9,091 bases of DNA from Pseudomonas sp. (GTDB taxonomy: Bacteria; Pseudomonadota; Gammaproteobacteria; Pseudomonadales; Pseudomonadaceae), in NCBI GenBank assembly GCA_007117785.1, contig SKFV01000176.1:1-9091 (forward strand), written 5' to 3'. Position numbers and translations under genes: made by a program. Positions 6,108 through 9,091 of this stretch are shown in pieces. The notes under the pieces are model-generated. The model searched no databases and was not told where the DNA came from. It was given only the letters and a program-made list of their open reading frames with translations. The number at the start of each line of letters is the position of its first letter. Positions within the stretch are counted from its first letter, which is position 1.

Positions 6108-6920
6108 TCAATGCTCGCAGGCGCAGCTGATGCTGTCGCCGTTGTTCAGGTTCATCAGGGTCATGCGATTGCCCCAGACGCAGCCACTGTCGAGGCCGAT
6201 CACATCGGTCAGCCCGGTCTTGCCTTCAAGTGCGGCCCAGTGCCCAAACACAATGCGCACACCGGTATCCTTGCGCGGATAACTGAACCAGGGGGCATAG
6301 CCTTTCGGGGCGTTATCCAGGCCTTCCTTGGATTTGAAATCCAGGGTGCCATCGGCCTTGCAGAAACGCATCCGGGTCAGGTAATTGGTGATCGCACGCA
6401 GGCGGTCAATACCTTTCAGGGACGACTTCCAGCGCGCGGGCTCATTGCCGTACATTTCGTCCAGAAACCAGGCCAGCTGTCGATCGCAGCTTAGTACATC
6501 AGCGACCTCAGCGGCCCGTTTCAGGGTCTGCTTGATGCTCCAGATTGGTGGAATACCGGCATGGGTCATGATCGTATTCAGTTGCTCATCAAAATGCGCC
6601 AGGGGGCGTTGACGCAAGCTTTCCAGCAGTACTTCACGGTCCGGCGCCTTGAGAATGGGCAGCAGGGTATCGGATTTGCGCAGGCGGCTGGCATCTCGCG
6701 CTGCGGCCAGCAGGTGCAGGTCATGGTTGCCCAGTACGGCCACACAGGCGTTATCCAGCTGATTGAGAAAACGCAGGGTGGCAAGCGAGTCCGGGCCGCG
6801 ATTGACCATATCGCCGACCGACCAGAGCACATCAGTCGAGGGGTTGAAGTCAACCTCGGCCAGCAGGCATTGCAGCGGTTTCAGGCAACCTTGCAGGTCG
6901 CCGACAGCATAGGTGGTCAT
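6108..6920 (-). CDS. apaH: Symmetrical bis(5'-nucleosyl)-tetraphosphatase (Ap4A hydrolase)
   Basis: ApaH hydrolyses diadenosine tetraphosphate to two ADP, controlling this stress-related nucleotide. It can also remove Np4-type caps from RNA in E. coli. The 270-residue product (280 in E. coli) has the metallophosphoesterase motifs in order: GDLQGC (7-12), GDMVNRGPDSL (36-46), GNHDLHLL (64-71), THAG (119-122) and GHW (226-228), then LDSGCVWG (243-250). The Gln in the first motif, in place of the His of other phosphoesterases, is normal for ApaH. The C-terminus ends soon after SISCACEH, slightly shorter than in E. coli. The ATG at 6920 lies 16 bases after apaG, with AAGG about 7 bases upstream. 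Its position next to apaG and rsmA is conserved in gammaproteobacteria. The identification is secure. Confidence 0.97.
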   Translation of the reverse strand: MTTYAVGDLQGCLKPLQCLLAEVDFNPSTDVLWSVGDMVNRGPDSLATLRFLNQLDNACVAVLGNHDLHLLAAARDASRLRKSDTLLPILKAPDREVLLESLRQRPLAHFDEQLNTIMTHAGIPPIWSIKQTLKRAAEVADVLSCDRQLAWFLDEMYGNEPARWKSSLKGIDRLRAITNYLTRMRFCKADGTLDFKSKEGLDNAPKGYAPWFSYPRKDTGVRIVFGHWAALEGKTGLTDVIGLDSGCVWGNRMTLMNLNNGDSISCACEH

Positions 6921-6936
6921 GGCCAGGCCTTGTGCA

Positions 6937-7320
6937 TCAGTTCAGCGCGTTGGGCTTGCTCAGGCGGAACAGTGGAATCGGAGCACGGAATTTGTGTCCG
7001 TCGCTGCTCAGCATGCCATAGCTGCCTTGCATAGTGCCAATCGGTGTTTTCAGGATGCAGCCGCTGGTGTAGGTATGGCTGCTACCAGGCTCGATGGTGG
7101 GCTGCTCGCCGATGACACCGGGGCCGCTGACCTGCTCTTCTTTGCCGTTGCCATCGGTAATTAGCCATTGTCGATCCAGTAACTGGGCGCTTTGTTGCCC
7201 CTGGTTGCTGATGGTAATGGTGTAGGCAAAGGCATAGCGGCTGCGCTCAGGCAGCGATTGCTCGCTAAGAAAGCGGGTAACAACGTCAATGTGTATGCTG
7301 TCGATCAGGGTCTGGCTCAT
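6937..7320 (-). CDS. apaG: ApaG protein (ApaG/DUF525 domain)
   Basis: This is a 127-residue protein, close to the 125 residues of E. coli ApaG (formerly CorD). The whole length is one ApaG domain, a fibronectin III-like beta fold known from structures of the family. The glycine-rich motif GPGVIGEQP (66-74) and the following SSHTYTSGCILKTPIGTMQG (80-99) are typical. It has been linked to cobalt resistance and magnesium efflux in Salmonella and proposed to bind pyrophosphate-containing ligands, but its molecular role is unsettled. The start ATG (7320) overlaps the rsmA stop as ATGA. The upstream site (GACGAG, 8 bases away) is weak, so translation probably depends on ribosomes finishing rsmA. 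It lies just before apaH. Confidence 0.96.
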   Translation of the reverse strand: MSQTLIDSIHIDVVTRFLSEQSLPERSRYAFAYTITISNQGQQSAQLLDRQWLITDGNGKEEQVSGPGVIGEQPTIEPGSSHTYTSGCILKTPIGTMQGSYGMLSSDGHKFRAPIPLFRLSKPNALN

Positions 7321-8132
7321 AAGGTGTGCTCGTCACTGGCGGAATGGCTCAGGCGGTTGGCCAGGCGTACGAAGCCAGCCAGGTCAACCTGCTCGGGGCG
7401 CAGGCCGGGGTCAATGCCTTCATCTTCGATAATCTCGGCACTGAGTAGTCGCTTGAGGGTATTGCGCAGGGTCTTGCGGCGTTGATTGAAGGCCTCGCGC
7501 ACAAGGATTTCCAGTTGCTGCGGGTCATCGGCCGGATGCGGCAGGTGCGCATGCGGGGTCAGCCGCACGATGGCCGAGTCCACTTTGGGTGCCGGGCTGA
7601 AGGCGCCAGAGCCAACGTCAAAAAGGTGCTCTACCTGGCAGTGGTACTGCACCATGATGCCAAGGCGACCATAGTGGTTGTCACCCACGCCGGCAGCTAG
7701 TCGCTGCACTACTTCCTTTTGCAGCATGAAGTGCATATCGTGAATTTGCGCCGCCTGATTGAGTAAGTGAAACATCAGCGGGGTAGAGATGTTGTAGGGC
7801 AGGTTGCCAACCACCCGCAGGGGCTTGTTATCGGTAGCCAGGGTAGTGAAATCGAATTTCAGTGCATCACCCTTGTGTAACTGGAACTGCGGGTTATGGC
7901 CGAATTGTGCGAGCAGAATCGGGTGCAGGTCCCGGTCCAGTTCGACCACGTCCAGGCGCGCGCCGCTGCTCAGCAGGCCGGCAGTAATGGCGCCCTGGCC
8001 AGGGCCGATCTCCACCAGATGCTGGTCTGCTTGCGGATGCACGGCGCGCAGAATCCGGTTGATAACGCCCGGGTCGTGCAAAAAGTTCTGACCGAAACGC
8101 TTGCGCGCCCGGTGGGGTGCAAAATCTGTCAT
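7317..8132 (-). CDS. rsmA: 16S rRNA (adenine1518-N6/adenine1519-N6)-dimethyltransferase
   Basis: RsmA (KsgA) uses S-adenosylmethionine to dimethylate two adjacent adenosines near the 3' end of 16S rRNA, a late step and checkpoint in 30S subunit assembly. The 271-residue product (273 in E. coli) shows KRFGQNFL (11-18), the cofactor-binding motif EIGPGQG (41-47), the acidic ribose-binding ELD (65-67), GDAL (88-91) and the catalytic NLPY (110-113). It also has LQKEVVQRL (137-145), FSPAPKVDS (178-186) and NQRRKTLRN (216-224). Every expected motif is intact. The ATG at 8132 overlaps the pdxA stop by four bases, with AGGA about 7 bases upstream. Loss of this gene in other bacteria gives kasugamycin resistance, the origin of the older name ksgA. 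Confidence 0.98.
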   Translation of the reverse strand: MTDFAPHRARKRFGQNFLHDPGVINRILRAVHPQADQHLVEIGPGQGAITAGLLSSGARLDVVELDRDLHPILLAQFGHNPQFQLHKGDALKFDFTTLATDNKPLRVVGNLPYNISTPLMFHLLNQAAQIHDMHFMLQKEVVQRLAAGVGDNHYGRLGIMVQYHCQVEHLFDVGSGAFSPAPKVDSAIVRLTPHAHLPHPADDPQQLEILVREAFNQRRKTLRNTLKRLLSAEIIEDEGIDPGLRPEQVDLAGFVRLANRLSHSASDEHTL

Positions 8133-9091
8133 GCCTGAATCCTGGCGGCCAGCATCTCGCTGGCTGTGTGCAAGGCGACCCGCAGGCTGCCGACGTCAGC
8201 CCGGCCGGTGGCGGCCAGGTCCAGCGCCGTGCCGTGATCGACCGAGGTGCGAATAATGGGCAGGCCGAGGGTGATATTCACCGCCTGACCAAACCCCTTG
8301 TGCTTGAGTACCGGCAAGCCCTGATCATGATACATGGCCAGCACGGCATCGGCCGCTTGCAAGTGTTTCGGGGTAAATAGCGTATCTGCCGGCAGCGGGC
8401 CAACAAGCTCCATGCCCTCGCTGCGCAAGCGCGTCAGCAAGGGGATAATGATATCCAGCTCTTCCCGGCCGAGATGGCCATCTTCGCCTGCATGCGGGTT
8501 GAGTCCGCAGACCAGGATGCGCGGCCGGGCAATGCCGAACTTGCTCTGCAGGTCCTGTTGCAGGATGCGCAGTACCCGTTCCAGCAAGGCGGGTGTGATG
8601 GCATCGGCGACGGCACGCAAAGGCAGGTGGGTAGTCGCCAAGGCAACGCGCAGGCCGGGACAGGCAAGCATCATGACCACCTGCTCGGTACCGGTCAGCT
8701 TGGCAAAGTATTCGGTATGGCCACTGAACGGGACACCAGCCTCGTTGATCACGCCTTTGTGCACGGGTGCCGTCACAATCGCGGCAAACTCCCCACGCAA
8801 ACAGCCTTCGCCGGCAAGGCGCAGGGTTTCCAGTACATAACGGCCGTTGGCTGGATCAAGGTTGCCGGGCTGGCAGGGGGCTGCCAACTGCACCGCTAAC
8901 ACGCTGAGTTCGCCAGCACCTTGCGCCCGCGGCGCGCGACCGGGGTTGAAGGGTGTCAGGGTTACCTGCAGGCCCAGCGCGGCGGCGCGTTCGGCCAGCA
9001 GGTCAGGATCAGCGATCACTACCCGTTCATGCGCACAGGGCTCGCTGGCCAGTTGCAGGCAGAGGTCAGGACCAATACCCGCCGGCTCGCC
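8129..9091 (-). CDS. pdxA: 4-hydroxythreonine-4-phosphate dehydrogenase (start lies beyond the window)
   Basis: PdxA oxidises 4-phosphohydroxy-L-threonine with NAD+ in pyridoxal 5'-phosphate synthesis; its product is then used by PdxJ. The open frame runs to the window edge, giving 320 codons before the stop. The first residues seen, GEPAGIGPDL, are the conserved N-terminal motif, so only about 11 residues are missing compared with E. coli (329). A GTG at 9019 is therefore not the true start. The three divalent-metal histidines are present, in THLPL (H155 counted from the edge), NPHAGEDGH (H200) and MYHDQGLP (H255). FSGHTEYF and TSVDHGTALDL are also typical. It overlaps rsmA by four bases. 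By family context surA should lie immediately upstream, outside the window. Confidence 0.97.
   Translation of the reverse strand, partial: GEPAGIGPDLCLQLASEPCAHERVVIADPDLLAERAAALGLQVTLTPFNPGRAPRAQGAGELSVLAVQLAAPCQPGNLDPANGRYVLETLRLAGEGCLRGEFAAIVTAPVHKGVINEAGVPFSGHTEYFAKLTGTEQVVMMLACPGLRVALATTHLPLRAVADAITPALLERVLRILQQDLQSKFGIARPRILVCGLNPHAGEDGHLGREELDIIIPLLTRLRSEGMELVGPLPADTLFTPKHLQAADAVLAMYHDQGLPVLKHKGFGQAVNITLGLPIIRTSVDHGTALDLAATGRADVGSLRVALHTASEMLAARIQA

Noticed and set aside
5691..6494. Plus-strand open frame (267 codons) opposite glpE and apaH
   Set aside because: It crosses two real genes in antisense, starts at TTG without a convincing ribosome site, and has no recognisable domain.
8129..9019. 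GTG at 9019 as the pdxA start
   Set aside because: The frame stays open to the window edge and encodes the conserved GEPAGIGPDL motif upstream of this codon.

Overview
The window is a stretch of a moderately GC-rich gammaproteobacterial chromosome, most likely Pseudomonas or a close relative. The order pdxA, rsmA, apaG, apaH, glpE, prkA(yeaG), yeaH, spoVR(ycgB), cca is the one I remember from the Pseudomonas aeruginosa PA0593 to PA0584 region. The encoded proteins align closely, from memory, with E. coli PdxA, RsmA, ApaG, ApaH, GlpE, YeaG, YeaH, YcgB and Cca. All nine genes lie on the minus strand, so transcription runs from high to low coordinates.

Region 1 (9091 down to 5769) is the distal part of the surA-pdxA type housekeeping operon: pdxA (its first codons lie beyond the window), rsmA, apaG, apaH and glpE. 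pdxA/rsmA and rsmA/apaG overlap by four bases (ATGA); the other two gaps are 16 and 12 bases. The products cover pyridoxal phosphate synthesis, 16S rRNA dimethylation, an ApaG-domain protein, Ap4A hydrolysis and a rhodanese sulfurtransferase.

Region 2 (5768 to 5429) is a 340-base gap without a gene. It holds an AT-rich patch flanked by a short direct repeat, a 13-base palindrome and candidate stress-sigma-factor promoter elements. It probably carries the promoter of region 3.

Region 3 (5428 to 669) is the conserved stress module prkA-yeaH-spoVR: an AAA+ protein kinase, a von Willebrand A domain protein with an intact metal site, and a SpoVR protein. The 15-base gap and the ATGA overlap point to one transcript with coupled translation.

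Region 4 (672 to 417) separates spoVR from cca. It is mostly a 173-base palindromic, MITE-like element with 17-base perfect terminal inverted repeats (counting the flanking bases). It sits on a TA dinucleotide inside the spoVR stop codon. Removing it in silico with one TA restores an in-frame TAA, so the insertion appears to have changed the stop from TAA to TAG without altering the protein. A plausible cca promoter lies between the element and cca, whose N-terminal 138 codons end the window.

Most of the window is conserved and ordinary. The unusual points are the stop-codon insertion, the nested palindrome of the element, and the possible regulatory architecture upstream of prkA. I found no evidence for a wholly new multi-gene system.
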